From: Spirochaetales bacterium
GTDB lineage: Bacteria; Spirochaetota; Spirochaetia; DSM-2461
Assembly: GCA_028533045.1 (NCBI GenBank)
Contig: JAQQAP010000047.1
Coordinates: 43,807 to 107,806 of the forward strand
Length of the DNA stretch: 64,000 bases
Direction: 5' to 3'
Shown here: positions 1-8,719 of the stretch, piece after piece
Numbering within the stretch: the first letter of the stretch is position 1
Layout of the letters: each line of letters starts with the position of its first letter
Made by a program: the position numbers and the translations under genes
The notes under the pieces: model-generated
Told to the model about the DNA's origin: nothing
Databases searched by the model: none
The model's input: the letters and a program-made list of their open reading frames with translations, nothing else

Positions 1-52
1 AAAACAATAGAGAAAACCAAGGCCTGATAGCCTTCACACCCATGGTATTCAT
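1..52 (-). CDS. 5' end of an unidentified gene leaving the window
   Basis: On the minus strand an ATG at 52-50 follows an almost perfect Shine-Dalgarno (AGGAGGA, positions 63-57) at five-base spacing, and the frame stays open to the window edge. The 17 visible codons begin M-N-T-M-G-V-K-A-I-R-P-W. That is too little to name a product; basic residues followed by F-S-L-L-F could be the start of a signal peptide. It lies downstream of the lipoprotein gene at 191-1135 on the same strand but is separated from it by a terminator, so it probably has its own promoter between 64 and 138, where TATAAT appears on the minus strand. The call rests on the ribosome binding site. Confidence 0.5.
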   Translation of the reverse strand, partial: MNTMGVKAIRPWFSLLF

Positions 53-138
53 ACCTTCCTCCTAAGAGTAATGGCCCGTCTACCTATTAATTATAGTTCA
101 TATTTCACATATTACACACATTTCCGTCACATTTGAGT

Positions 139-169
139 AAAAAAAAGAGCCCCTTTAGAAAGAGGCCCC
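139..169 (-). terminator. Intrinsic terminator behind the 191-1135 lipoprotein gene
   Basis: Read on the minus strand, GGGGCCTCTTT (169-159) pairs with AAAGGGGCTCT through an 11-base stem that needs a few G-U pairs. It is followed by a run of eight T (positions 146-139). It lies 20-50 bases after the stop codon at 191. Confidence 0.75.
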
Positions 170-190
170 GGGATAGATCCAGCTATTTTC

Positions 191-1135
191 CTATTTAACT
201 TTCTCTTGATAATTTACATAGTAATCGTTAAAGAAGGGATACACATAGGGAACTGCTTCGTCCAGGATTTCAGCAAGAATAAATTCATAGTTAAATGACT
301 CTCTGTACTTATTAAACGCTTCCCGGTCTCCGTAGCTTACGGGCAGGAGAACCGCCTTTTCCGCATAGGCTTCGGGAGCATAATCGATCTTGTCTTTGGA
401 GCTGTAAACCTTTTCTCCCTCCCTGTCTCTTAGGGTAAAGCTGACTTTGACCTTGATGTTAAGATAGAACTGACCCTCTTCAACGGGATAGTCGGCGGAA
501 GGCTTGCTGTAGAGAGGTTCCAGGACCTCGGCGATTTCTGTCTCGATATCGACCTTGCTCTCCAGGACATAGTCGGCCTTGCCCGAAGCTTCTTCTCCCT
601 GAATCAGAAAGGCTTCTTCATAGGCGGGAGAAAGGGGTTCTCCCCCATAGACAGCTTCTTCTGCATAGGGATCGTCCATAACGACTCGGTTACTCAGAAC
701 CCCCTTTTTATCGGCACCGAAACTTTTGATATAGGGGGCCCGATAATCCCGTCCGGCCTCCACCCCTTCTTTAAGAAGCTCTGCGACGAGGCTTTCCCAA
801 TACCCCTCTTCCAGGGTGACATCCTTAAAAATATTCTCTTCAATAATTCCCAGAGTGCCGTAATAGTCATCGTCAATATCCATAAGATAAACGGAGGTTA
901 TGCTAAAATCTTCCAGGTTCTCCGGGTCAACATTCAGATTAAAGGTCCCCAGTGACAGGGCGGTACGCAATCGCCCCAGCTTGACCTTGGGTGTAAGAAT
1001 TTCTATGGTCCCCCCGCGATAGGGGTCAATAAGCTTGTTTTGCACAAAATGATTCCGGTTTTCCAGATTGTAAGTGGCACAACTAAAGGTTAAAAAAAGG
1101 GAAACGAGAATAGGGATAAAAGTGATCTTCTTCAT
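191..1135 (-). CDS. Putative lipoprotein of unknown function
   Basis: A 314-residue exported protein. The N-terminus has two lysines, a hydrophobic stretch and a lipobox ending F-S-C at Cys19, so it should be lipid-anchored. The rest is acidic, rich in Glu, Tyr and Asp, with no motif I recognise. The C-terminus (V-P-Y-V-Y-P-F-F-N-D-Y-Y-V-N-Y) closely matches a gene remnant at 36286-36423, so the family is duplicated in this genome. The ATG at 1135 is chosen over an in-frame TTG at 1150 because the signal peptide starts there; the ribosome site is weak. A terminator follows at 139-169. It lies divergent from umuDC with about 100 bp between them. The remnant sits directly before a CsgG-like lipoprotein, hinting at a role with that family, but this is only association. 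Confidence 0.75.
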   Translation of the reverse strand: MKKITFIPILVSLFLTFSCATYNLENRNHFVQNKLIDPYRGGTIEILTPKVKLGRLRTALSLGTFNLNVDPENLEDFSITSVYLMDIDDDYYGTLGIIEENIFKDVTLEEGYWESLVAELLKEGVEAGRDYRAPYIKSFGADKKGVLSNRVVMDDPYAEEAVYGGEPLSPAYEEAFLIQGEEASGKADYVLESKVDIETEIAEVLEPLYSKPSADYPVEEGQFYLNIKVKVSFTLRDREGEKVYSSKDKIDYAPEAYAEKAVLLPVSYGDREAFNKYRESFNYEFILAEILDEAVPYVYPFFNDYYVNYQEKVK

Positions 1136-1194
1136 GACTAGATGGTACAACGGAATTCCCCTTTAGGCAACTCGGATTATTGTGAATTGTCTAT

Positions 1195-1241
1195 GACGAA
1201 ATCGTCTTGACTCGAAGAAGCGTATACTTTACGTTTGTATA
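1195..1241 (+). promoter_or_regulatory. Candidate umuDC control region with two dyads
   Basis: Two inverted repeats lie just before umuD: GACGA-AA-TCGTC at 1195-1206 and TATAC-N9-GTATA at 1223-1241. The left arm of the second reads TATACT and could serve as a -10 box, but no -35 at normal spacing is visible. In most bacteria umuDC is repressed by LexA, so an operator is expected here; neither dyad matches a LexA box I can name. Confidence 0.3.
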
Positions 1242-1243
1242 GT

Positions 1244-1666
1244 ATGCCTATTCCCATGTTTATCGAAACAGTGCAATGCGGCTTTCCCTCACCCGCAGCA
1301 GATTATAAAGAGGACGGACTGGATTTTAATGATCTTATCGTAAGAAATCCCAGCGCCACCTACTGTCTCCGGGTCTCGGGACACTCCATGGAAGGAAGGG
1401 GGATTTCTCCCGGGGATATTCTGGTGGTGGATCGCTCTCTCCGACCCCGGACGGGAGACGTGATTGTGGCGGCCCTGGGCGGAAGCTTTACGGTTAAAAC
1501 CTTTGTAAAAAAGGGGGGGCGGATTATTCTTCAGGCGGCCAATGTAGACTACGAGGATATTGAGCTTGAGGGGGACCAGGAACTCTCCTGTTTTGGGGTT
1601 GTCACCTGTTGTCTTAAAGCCTTCAGAGGAAATTGGCCGGAGAAAGAACATGATAGCTCTGATTGA
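1244..1666 (+). CDS. umuD: UmuD-like S24 peptidase, DNA polymerase V accessory subunit
   Basis: A 140-residue LexA/UmuD-type serine peptidase. After RecA-assisted self-cleavage UmuD' joins UmuC to form translesion polymerase V. The self-cleavage site appears as Cys12-Gly13 (C-G-F-P-S-P). The catalytic Ser48 lies in G-H-S-M-E-G and the Lys85 partner in F-T-V-K-T-F, 37 residues apart, the same spacing as in the E. coli protein. The N-terminal arm is short. The start is ATG 1244; an in-frame TTG at 1235 is the alternative, and neither has a good ribosome site. The 3' end overlaps umuC by 17 bases, so the two are translationally coupled. Damage-inducible control is expected from the family, and the dyads at 1195-1241 are the candidate operator. 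Confidence 0.9.
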   Translation: MPIPMFIETVQCGFPSPAADYKEDGLDFNDLIVRNPSATYCLRVSGHSMEGRGISPGDILVVDRSLRPRTGDVIVAALGGSFTVKTFVKKGGRIILQAANVDYEDIELEGDQELSCFGVVTCCLKAFRGNWPEKEHDSSD

Positions 1667-2915
1667 TTGTAACAGCTTCTATGCCTCCTGCGAAAGGATC
1701 TTCCGCCCCGACCTCAAGGGAAAGCCGGTTGTGGTTTTAAGTAATAATGACGGCTGTATCGTAGCCCAATCTCAGGAAGCGAAAAAGCTGGGCATTGCCC
1801 GGGGGGCCCCCTTTCATCAAAACCGCCGTGCCCTGGAAGAACAGGGGGCCATTGTGTTCTCCTCCAACTACACCCTCTACCAGGATATCTCAAACAGGGT
1901 TATGGCTATTGTGAAGAAGCATGTTCCCACCCTGGAGGTTTACTCTATTGACGAGGCCTTTCTCTTTTTTGAGGAAAATGAAAAGCGAGCCGGATTGGAA
2001 CGGTTAGCCGCCTTTTTGAAGGAGGAGGTACTCCGCTGCACAGGAATACCCGTTTCCATTGGAATAGGCAGGACCAAGACTCTGGCCAAGGTAGCGGAAA
2101 GGTACAGTAAAAACCGGGGCGGTCTCTATTATCTTTCCCGGGAGAAGGAAAGAGAAATTCTTTCCCGGACTCCCATTCGTTCCATCTGGGGGATAGGCCG
2201 GAGAAAGGCGGACTTTCTTGTGAATCATCATATTACCACCGCCCAGGATCTTGTAGAACAGGAAGAGTGGTGGGTAAAGAAGCATCTTACGGTGGTGACC
2301 CTTTACACCCTATGGGAACTACAGGGTAAGCCAATGATAACAGCCGAAGTAGAACCGCCCGCGCGGAAAGAAATAGTGAGCGGAATAACGGGGAGTAAGC
2401 CACTAAAGAGCCTGACGGAAGTGAAGGAAGCCCTGGCCCGTCACGCCCGGGCAGCCTCGGAAAAACTGGCCCGAGAGAAGGCGGCCTGCTCTTTGGTGGC
2501 GGTGACCATGAATACGAACCGCTTTAAGGATAACTACTGCCATGGGTACAGAGGATTACCGACAGATAAACCTTTGGCTTACCCACCGGATATTATTAAA
2601 ACCGCTCTACAGGCAGCAGAGGAGATATATCGTCCCGGAGCACCCTATATAAGGACTTCGGTTAAGCTGGGTGGACTTGAACCCGTGGCTAAGCAGGAAG
2701 CATCATTATTCCTTTCCGAGGAAGAGCGTCTTCTTGATGAAAAAAAGCAAGCTTTCACAGTGGCTAAGCAACAGGTTATTTCAAAGTTTGGGAAACAAGC
2801 GCTCATGCCTGCAGCAACGGGCCTTAGGGATAAGTCAGAAATGATGAACCGGGACTTTCTCTCTCCCCGCTACACCACATCCTGGGAGGATCTCCCCTAT
2901 GTCATAGCAGACTAG
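1650..2915 (+). CDS. umuC: UmuC-like Y-family DNA polymerase (Pol V catalytic subunit)
   Basis: A 421-residue Y-family translesion polymerase. The palm motifs are plain: [10 protein letters not shown] at the N-terminus and Y-S-I-D-E-A-F about 95 residues later, supplying the metal-binding acidic residues. The helix-hairpin-helix region (I-W-G-I-G-R-R) and the little-finger and UmuC-specific C-terminal part follow, and the length matches UmuC (about 420). Translation is taken from ATG 1650 because it gives the canonical M-I-A-L-I-D start; the frame stays open upstream, but only through umuD. It overlaps umuD by 17 bases. A hairpin 35 bases after the stop ends the transcript. Confidence 0.95.
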   Translation: MIALIDCNSFYASCERIFRPDLKGKPVVVLSNNDGCIVAQSQEAKKLGIARGAPFHQNRRALEEQGAIVFSSNYTLYQDISNRVMAIVKKHVPTLEVYSIDEAFLFFEENEKRAGLERLAAFLKEEVLRCTGIPVSIGIGRTKTLAKVAERYSKNRGGLYYLSREKEREILSRTPIRSIWGIGRRKADFLVNHHITTAQDLVEQEEWWVKKHLTVVTLYTLWELQGKPMITAEVEPPARKEIVSGITGSKPLKSLTEVKEALARHARAASEKLAREKAACSLVAVTMNTNRFKDNYCHGYRGLPTDKPLAYPPDIIKTALQAAEEIYRPGAPYIRTSVKLGGLEPVAKQEASLFLSEEERLLDEKKQAFTVAKQQVISKFGKQALMPAATGLRDKSEMMNRDFLSPRYTTSWEDLPYVIAD

Positions 2916-2940
2916 TGGATTATCCACAGGTTTACTATGC

Positions 2941-2976
2941 CACAAAAAAACCCGCCTCTCGGCGGGCTATTTTTAA
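2941..2976. terminator. Bidirectional terminator between umuC and cstA
   Basis: CCCGCC-TCTC-GGCGGG (2951-2966) is flanked by a run of A on the left and by TATTTTTA on the right, so it can stop both umuC (plus) and the converging cstA-like gene (minus). Confidence 0.85.
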
Positions 2977-2990
2977 ATAGAAAACAATAT

Positions 2991-4418
2991 TTAGGCTGCT
3001 TCGGGAATCGCTTCCTTCTTGGGCATGCGCCAAATAAACAGGGCCAATAGGGTAATGGCTACCACGATTCCCACGGGGTAGGAAATGGTGACGGGAAGCT
3101 TGAAACCTTCCGGAGCCTGCAGAATGTAAGTCGTAACAACGGCAGTCATAAAAGTGGCCGGGATGGTGGCCATCCAGTGAAACTTTTTGTTGATAACCAG
3201 GTAGGCTGCGGAAGCCCAAAGTACGATGGTGGCCAGGGTTTGATTTGACCAGGCAAAATACCTCCAGATGATGGAGAAATCGATGAAGGTCAGGGTAAAA
3301 CCGACGGCCAGCATGGGGATGGCAATAAGCAGACGATTTTTGATGGGAGCCTGGTCCATATTCATGGAATCGGCAATGGTTAAACGGGCCGATCGGAAGG
3401 CCGTATCGCCGGAGGTAATGGGGCAGGCAATTACACCGAGGATGGCAAGGAATCCGCCTACTCCCCCAAGTAAACCGATGGAGACCTGATTAACAACGAG
3501 TCCCGCCCCGCCCTGGGCGGTAACTTCGGAAAGACCGGCAATCCCGCCGGGGAAGAAAGACATGGCCGCAGCGGCCCAGATAAGGGCAATAATACCTTCT
3601 CCGATCATGGCACCATAGAAAACCCGGCGGCCATATTTTTCGTTGGGGAGACAGCGGGCCATTACGGGAGACTGGGTTGAATGAAAGCCGGATATGGCAC
3701 CGCAGGCTATGGTAATGAAAAGCATGGGCCAGATAGTCAATCCCTTGGGATGGGTATTAACAAAGTTTATCTCCGGAACGGGAAGACCTCCCAGGATAAT
3801 GGCTCCCCCTACTCCCAGGGCCATTATCAAAAGAACAGCCCCAAAAACAGGATAGAGGCGACCAATCAGTTTATCCACTGGCACAACTGTGGCAATAAAG
3901 TAATAGGCCAGAATTAAAACAAGCCAGAACTGTTTTTGTGCAAAGATTCCCTTCATTCCCAGGTTGGCCAAAAGACCGGCGGGACCGTACATGAAAACGG
4001 TTCCCACAAGAACCAGGAGAACTATGGAAAAAACGCGCATAACGAGCCGCGCCTTATCGCCCAGGTAGATGCCCACGATTTCGGAGATACTCTTGCCATC
4101 GTGGCGAAGGGAGAGCATACCGGAGAAATAGTCGTGTACCCCTCCGGCGAAAATCGTTCCCAGCACAATCCACAGAAAGGCCATGGGGCCAAAAAGCGCT
4201 CCCATTATAGCGCCGAAGATGGGTCCCAGACCTGCAATATTCAACAGTTGAATCAAAAAAATGCGGTACCAGGGAAGTTCGACAAAGTCTATCCCGTCCG
4301 CTTTGGTAACAGCCGGTGTTTTACGATTGGGGTCCGAACCAAAGACCCGGTCGACCACAGCACCGTAGATGAAATAACCCGCCACCAACGCGGCCAGGGA
4401 AATCAGAAAGCTTACCAT
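2991..4418 (-). CDS. cstA: CstA-family carbon-starvation/pyruvate transporter
   Basis: A 475-residue polytopic inner-membrane protein of the CstA/BtsT family, whose characterised E. coli members import pyruvate or peptides. Around a dozen hydrophobic segments are visible. The family signatures are in place: W-Y-R-I-F-L-I-Q-L-L-N-I-A-G-L-G-P-I-F-G near residue 50, G-G-V-H-D-Y-F-S-G near 93 and H-S-T-Q-S-P near 245. It is shorter than the E. coli proteins (about 700 residues) but like the compact versions in other phyla. The ribosome site AAGGAGAAG precedes ATG 4418. Upstream on the same strand lie a LytTR regulator and a LytS-type kinase, and a tandem 21-bp-spaced repeat sits in the promoter. 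By analogy with BtsSR/BtsT the substrate is most likely pyruvate; that is inference. Confidence 0.9.
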   Translation of the reverse strand: MVSFLISLAALVAGYFIYGAVVDRVFGSDPNRKTPAVTKADGIDFVELPWYRIFLIQLLNIAGLGPIFGAIMGALFGPMAFLWIVLGTIFAGGVHDYFSGMLSLRHDGKSISEIVGIYLGDKARLVMRVFSIVLLVLVGTVFMYGPAGLLANLGMKGIFAQKQFWLVLILAYYFIATVVPVDKLIGRLYPVFGAVLLIMALGVGGAIILGGLPVPEINFVNTHPKGLTIWPMLFITIACGAISGFHSTQSPVMARCLPNEKYGRRVFYGAMIGEGIIALIWAAAAMSFFPGGIAGLSEVTAQGGAGLVVNQVSIGLLGGVGGFLAILGVIACPITSGDTAFRSARLTIADSMNMDQAPIKNRLLIAIPMLAVGFTLTFIDFSIIWRYFAWSNQTLATIVLWASAAYLVINKKFHWMATIPATFMTAVVTTYILQAPEGFKLPVTISYPVGIVVAITLLALFIWRMPKKEAIPEAA

Positions 4419-4485
4419 ATGCTTCTCCTTTTTGGTTTGTTCTGGGTAGAGAATGGGCCCTTTGGGAGATGAAAGGTTAAAAGAC

Positions 4486-4520
4486 GGTACGAATGGTAAT
4501 TTTTGAGGTATGAATGGTAA
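4486..4520 (-). promoter_or_regulatory. Tandem direct repeat, probable LytTR regulator binding site
   Basis: On the minus strand TTACCATTCATACC (4520-4507) and TTACCATTCGTACC (4499-4486) are near-identical 14-mers exactly 21 bp apart, i.e. on one face of the helix. LytTR-domain regulators bind such paired direct repeats. The pair lies 68-102 bases before the cstA start and just after the stop codon of the LytTR gene. Confidence 0.65.
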
Positions 4521-4528
4521 GGCAGGCT

Positions 4529-5278
4529 TTAAATGTGAAAGATCTCTTTGAATTCGGACATTTTGGCCCGGGAAACGGGAATCCGCTCTTCCAGTCCGTG
4601 AAGCTTGATTATATAACTGTTATTCACCCAGAGATTCACCTGTTCCACATAGCTGAGGTTTATGACAAAGCTTCTGTGGCACTTGAAGAAGTCCGGCAAA
4701 GTCAGGCACTCTTCTATCTTCCAGAAGGGCTTTGTCTGCAGGAATTCCCCCCGGAGCGTGACAATACGCACCTCCTTCCCCCGGGCTTCCAGAAAAAGGA
4801 TATCCTCCTGTTTTACCGGTATAATAGCATCACCCCGATAGAGAGAGAGGTGGTGATGCTTGACCACCCTGTCCCGGGCAAGAGTGTTGATAAGTGCGGA
4901 GATACGGTCCGGTTCGGGTCTCTTTTGTGACAGACGGCTCAAGGTTTCCCTAAGGCGCAGGGGAGAAAGGGGTTTAAGAAGGTAGTCCATGGCATGCACT
5001 TCAAAGGCCTGCAAAGCGAACTCATCGTAGGCGGTTTGAAAAATAATGGAGGGGGGATTTTCCAGTCCGATTATTTCACGGGCCGCTTCCAACCCATCCT
5101 TTCCAGGCATCTGTATATCCAGAAAAACAAGTTCCGGCTTGAGACTCCGGCACCGGGCCACCGCTTCAAATCCGTTACTCCCCTCGCCTATGATTTCCAC
5201 CTCACCCGTTTGTTCCAGGAGAAAGCGCAGTTCGTCCCGGGCAAGATCTTCGTCGTCTACAATTACGGCTTTTATCAT
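4529..5278 (-). CDS. LytTR-family response regulator
   Basis: A 249-residue cytoplasmic response regulator. Residues 1-120 form a receiver with the acidic pair D8-D9, the phospho-acceptor Asp54 in F-L-D-I-Q-M-P and a Lys in L-L-K-P. Residues about 140-245 form a LytTR DNA-binding domain (I-L-F-L-E-A-R-G-K-E and C-H-R-S-F-V-I-N). The order matches BtsR/YpdB/LytR. Its start overlaps the stop of the upstream sensor kinase by four bases (ATGA), so the two are coupled. The next gene downstream on the same strand is the CstA-type transporter, whose promoter carries the tandem repeat at 4486-4520; that gene is the obvious target. Confidence 0.92.
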   Translation of the reverse strand: MIKAVIVDDEDLARDELRFLLEQTGEVEIIGEGSNGFEAVARCRSLKPELVFLDIQMPGKDGLEAAREIIGLENPPSIIFQTAYDEFALQAFEVHAMDYLLKPLSPLRLRETLSRLSQKRPEPDRISALINTLARDRVVKHHHLSLYRGDAIIPVKQEDILFLEARGKEVRIVTLRGEFLQTKPFWKIEECLTLPDFFKCHRSFVINLSYVEQVNLWVNNSYIIKLHGLEERIPVSRAKMSEFKEIFHI

Positions 5279-6972
5279 TCTCCCCCCTGGGGCAGAGAGA
5301 AACTTACCTTCGTTCCCTTGCCCGGCTCACTGCTTATTTCCAGGCCCTTCCCGTAAAGGTGTTCAAGCCTGTCATTTACATTCTTTAACCCTATACTGTT
5401 TCCCGTTTCTTCATGATTCAAAATGCGGTCGATCTTCTCCTGCTCCATCCCTACTCCCGTATCGGACAGGACAAATTGTATGCGGGACAGCTTCTTCTTT
5501 ACCTCAATCTTTATAAGGGAATTATTCAGATTAGTCCCTATCCCGTGTTTTATACTATTCTCGATAATGGGCTGAAGGATGAGAGGAGGGATTTTTATAT
5601 CCTGTGATACCTTTATGTGATATTCAACGGCGAGCTTGCTCCCGAAACGGGCCTGCTCGATTTCCAAATAGGAGCGTACGTAGAAGAGTTCTTCCTCCAG
5701 GGGAATAAGGGAGTCGGTGGTCTTGAGGGACCGGCGTAAAAGGTCCGACAGGGAGACCATAAGCTCCCGGGCTTTATCCGGTTTAAGGCGAATAAGGGAG
5801 CTGATGGTATTGAGAGCGTTAAAGAGGAAGTGGGGCCTTATCTGACTTTGAAGAGCTTTGAGTTCGGCCCGGGTGAGGAGTTCCCGCTGGCGCTGTAGTT
5901 CGCTTACCTCTATTTGGGTAGAGAAAAGGGCGGCCAGTCCCTGGGCCACTTCCACATCCACCGGGCCGATCCCCCTATCCCCGGCCCGGTAGAGCTTAAG
6001 GGTTCCCACCGTTTCCCCGTTAACCTTTAGAGGAGCGATAACCGCCGATGAAAGGGGACAATTATCGTGGCTACAGCCAATATCTTCCCGCTTATTAACT
6101 ACACGGGAGTGACCGTCGGCCAGAACATCCTTCGTAACCCTGGTCTGGAGGGGGGCCATACTTTTATGATGGTCCTCACCCTTCCCTCTAAAAGCCAGGC
6201 ATTTGTCCCTGTCCGAAAGGGAAACGGCGGAAACTTTTATGTGTTTGAGTATAATTTGGGTAACCGCATCGGCCGTCTCGGGGGTAAAACCGGAACGGAG
6301 ATGTTCCATGGTTTCCTGAACGATTTTTAAAACCCGATGGGACTGCTTAAGGGCGATTTTTTCCTTCTCCTTAAGGGCGTCTTCTATGATGGCGATAAAC
6401 ATAGCTATGCCTATAGCATTTCCAAAAATCATGGGAACCGCAATGAGTTCTACCAATTGAAGAGCGCTGGAAAAAGGACGGGCCACTAAGAGAATTACGG
6501 CCATTTGGACAAGCTCTGCCACAGCCCCCCACAGGGCCGCAAAAAGCCACTTGTTTTCCACTTTTCTAAAGGAGTAGCTAAGAAGTCCCGCCATTATCCC
6601 TTCCACCACTGTGGAGGACATACAGGCCAGAGAAGTGAACCCTCCCAAATCAATGGCGAAACGGTGGAATCCGGCCAGAAATCCCGCTGCGATACCCACA
6701 ATGGGCCCGCCCAAAAGCCCCCCTACGAAGACTCCTACCACCCGGGCATTGGCCAGAGCTCCCATAACGGGGATTCCCGTGTAGGTTCCCATTATGGCAA
6801 TACCGGAAAAGTAGGCCACCAGAACGAGTCCTTTTTTTAGGGTAAAGGTGCGGGAAAAAACGAGGGAGCGGAGAAAGTTAAGCCTGGTTAAGAGGAACGC
6901 AAAAAAAAGGATGAGCCCCCCCTGACTAATCAGACTTCTGAGAAGGTCTATGATTTGCGTTTCGAAAGGCAT
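5275..6972 (-). CDS. LytS/BtsS-type sensor histidine kinase
   Basis: A 565-residue membrane kinase. Residues 1-200 hold five to six membrane segments with the 5TMR-LYT signature (N-A-R-V-V-G-V and L-L-G-G-P-I-V-G-I-A-A-G). A GAF-like domain covers about 210-355. The kinase core follows, with the phospho-accepting His in Q-I-R-P-H-F-L-F-N, then E-N-S-I-K-H-G-I (N box), D-T-G-V-G-M (G1 box) and G-I-G-L-K-N-V-N-D-R-L. E. coli BtsS, of the same build, senses external pyruvate. On the minus strand a TTGCCT/TAGAAT promoter with a 17-bp spacer ends only six bases before ATG 6972 and no Shine-Dalgarno is visible, so the mRNA may be leaderless. It overlaps the LytTR regulator gene by four bases. Confidence 0.92.
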   Translation of the reverse strand: MPFETQIIDLLRSLISQGGLILFFAFLLTRLNFLRSLVFSRTFTLKKGLVLVAYFSGIAIMGTYTGIPVMGALANARVVGVFVGGLLGGPIVGIAAGFLAGFHRFAIDLGGFTSLACMSSTVVEGIMAGLLSYSFRKVENKWLFAALWGAVAELVQMAVILLVARPFSSALQLVELIAVPMIFGNAIGIAMFIAIIEDALKEKEKIALKQSHRVLKIVQETMEHLRSGFTPETADAVTQIILKHIKVSAVSLSDRDKCLAFRGKGEDHHKSMAPLQTRVTKDVLADGHSRVVNKREDIGCSHDNCPLSSAVIAPLKVNGETVGTLKLYRAGDRGIGPVDVEVAQGLAALFSTQIEVSELQRQRELLTRAELKALQSQIRPHFLFNALNTISSLIRLKPDKARELMVSLSDLLRRSLKTTDSLIPLEEELFYVRSYLEIEQARFGSKLAVEYHIKVSQDIKIPPLILQPIIENSIKHGIGTNLNNSLIKIEVKKKLSRIQFVLSDTGVGMEQEKIDRILNHEETGNSIGLKNVNDRLEHLYGKGLEISSEPGKGTKVSFSLPQGGE

Positions 6973-7008
6973 AGGACCATTCTAAGCCCAAATTCCCGGG
7001 CAGGCAAT

Positions 7009-7044
7009 AAAAAAGCGGTAATCCGAATAATGCCGGACTACCGC
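7009..7044 (-). terminator. Intrinsic terminator of pgi
   Basis: GCGGTA-A-TCCG pairs with CGGA-C-TACCGC (7015-7044), an 11-step stem with one mismatch. On the minus strand it is followed by six T (7014-7009). It lies 45 bases past the pgi stop. Confidence 0.85.
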
Positions 7045-7088
7045 CTGAATCTCTTTTCTAAAATGCTTCAATGCATAATAAGCTGCGT

Positions 7089-8660
7089 TTAAATACTCAT
7101 CATATCCTTGAGCGCCACAAGAGCTTCATCCATCTCTCCGCCTCCCAAAACCTGTTTGGTCAGGATTTTACCCAGCTGTACCCCTTCCTGGTCGAAGGAG
7201 TTAATATTCCAGCAGAATCCCTGGAACATAACTTTGTTCTCAAAGTGGGCCAGGAGAGCGCCAAGAGCTCGGGGAGTCAGTTTCTCTCCTACGATGAGGG
7301 AGGAAGGACGACCGCCGGGAAAGTTCTTGTTGGGATTGTCGTTGGAGGCTCCCTTGGCAAAGGCTACGATCTGGGCAATGAGGTTTGCCTTGAGCTTAGC
7401 CTGACTGGTGGAACCTTCATAGTCCAGGTCAAAGTCGATCTGGCTCTCCTTAAACCCGATAAACTGAAGGGGCACAATATCCGTTCCCTGGTGGAGAAGC
7501 TGATAGAAGCTGTGCTGGCCGTTTGTCCCGGGCTCACCAAAGATAACCGGCCCGGTAGAGTAGTTCATAGACTCCCCTGCCCGGTTCACGCACTTACCGT
7601 TACTTTCCATGTCCAACTGCTGGAGATGGGCGGGGAAACGGCTCAGGGCCTGGCTGTAGGGAAGAACGGCCGTGGAAGGATATCCCAGAACATTTCTTTC
7701 ATACACGCCTATCATGGCATCCATAAGGGCGGCGTTTTTGCTAATGTCACTTTCCAGGGCGGCCTTGTCCGCTTCGTGGGCACCGGAGAGAAACTCTTCG
7801 AATACATCTTTACCAAAGGCCAGAGAGAGAACGGCTCCCCCTACGGCACTTGAGGAAGAGTAACGGCCGCCGATAAAGTCATCCATAAAGAAGGCGGCCA
7901 GGACATCATCCGAATTAGCCAGGGGGCTGGTTTCGCTGGTTACCGCAATAAGGTGGGCCGAGGGATCAAACCCATCAATACCGGCTTTTTTGGACATCTC
8001 CACAACAAAGTTCTTGTTGGCCAGGGTTTCCTGTGTTGTTCCGCTCTTGGAAACGAGGATGAACAGGGTTGTCTCCAGGTCTACCCGTTCCAGGACAGCA
8101 TTGGCGTCGTCCGGATCGACATTGGAGATAAAGTGGGCGTCCAGAATCGGCTCTACATAGTTGGCCATGGCAAGATAGAGGGCCCGGGGACCAAGATCGC
8201 TTCCGCCAATACCAATCTGACAGACCGTATCAAAGGGTTTGCCGGTGGAACCTTTTATTTCTCCCCCATGAACCTTACCTACAAAATCATAGATTTTGTT
8301 CTGCTGGGCCCTATAGAATTCACGGAGGTTTTTCCCTTCGAAAAGAACATCCTTTGCCAGTTCGCCCCGGGTCATCTGGTGCATGACCTTACGGTTTTCC
8401 CCTACGTTCATGAATTCACCGGCCAGAAGTTCATTGTATTTGGCAATGAGCTCCTGTTCATCGGCCAGTTTTTGCAGGATTGATGTAATATCGTCATTAA
8501 CTGCTTTGGCGGCATAGTTATAGGTCAAACCGCCTCCCACAGAAATATTGGCGCTTTTGATACGCTCCGCTGTAAGACTGATTTTCAAATCGACGGGAGC
8601 GGCTTTTTCCAGTTCGGAAAATGCGGCTGTCCTATCCAGATTTTTATAGGAAATTCCCAT
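7089..8660 (-). CDS. pgi: Glucose-6-phosphate isomerase
   Basis: A 523-residue cytosolic enzyme that interconverts glucose-6-phosphate and fructose-6-phosphate in glycolysis. The sugar-phosphate-binding SIS motifs are clear: G-I-G-G-S-D-L-G-P-R-A near residue 148 and S-K-S-G-T-T-Q-E-T near 205. The catalytic region E-P-G-T-N-G-Q-H-S-F-Y-Q-L-L-H-Q-G follows, with late Lys/Gln residues of the active site in the C-terminal part. Length is close to the usual 530-550. ATG 8660 has a weak GGAGAG site. It stands alone, with a sigma-70-like promoter at 8691-8719 and a terminator at 7009-7044. Confidence 0.97.
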   Translation of the reverse strand: MGISYKNLDRTAAFSELEKAAPVDLKISLTAERIKSANISVGGGLTYNYAAKAVNDDITSILQKLADEQELIAKYNELLAGEFMNVGENRKVMHQMTRGELAKDVLFEGKNLREFYRAQQNKIYDFVGKVHGGEIKGSTGKPFDTVCQIGIGGSDLGPRALYLAMANYVEPILDAHFISNVDPDDANAVLERVDLETTLFILVSKSGTTQETLANKNFVVEMSKKAGIDGFDPSAHLIAVTSETSPLANSDDVLAAFFMDDFIGGRYSSSSAVGGAVLSLAFGKDVFEEFLSGAHEADKAALESDISKNAALMDAMIGVYERNVLGYPSTAVLPYSQALSRFPAHLQQLDMESNGKCVNRAGESMNYSTGPVIFGEPGTNGQHSFYQLLHQGTDIVPLQFIGFKESQIDFDLDYEGSTSQAKLKANLIAQIVAFAKGASNDNPNKNFPGGRPSSLIVGEKLTPRALGALLAHFENKVMFQGFCWNINSFDQEGVQLGKILTKQVLGGGEMDEALVALKDMMSI

Positions 8661-8690
8661 TTAACTCTCCTGATTAACTCGTTTGATTTC

Positions 8691-8719
8691 ACTATAGCGT
8701 CTTTATTCCTGCCATTCAA
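8691..8719 (-). promoter_or_regulatory. Sigma-70-type promoter of pgi
   Basis: On the minus strand TTGAAT (8719-8714) and TATAGT (8696-8691) are separated by 17 bp, with the -10 box 30 bases before the pgi start codon. Confidence 0.65.

Noticed and set aside
1207..1228. TTGACT and TATACT as the umuD promoter
   Set aside because: The spacing is only 10 bp, too short for sigma-70 recognition.
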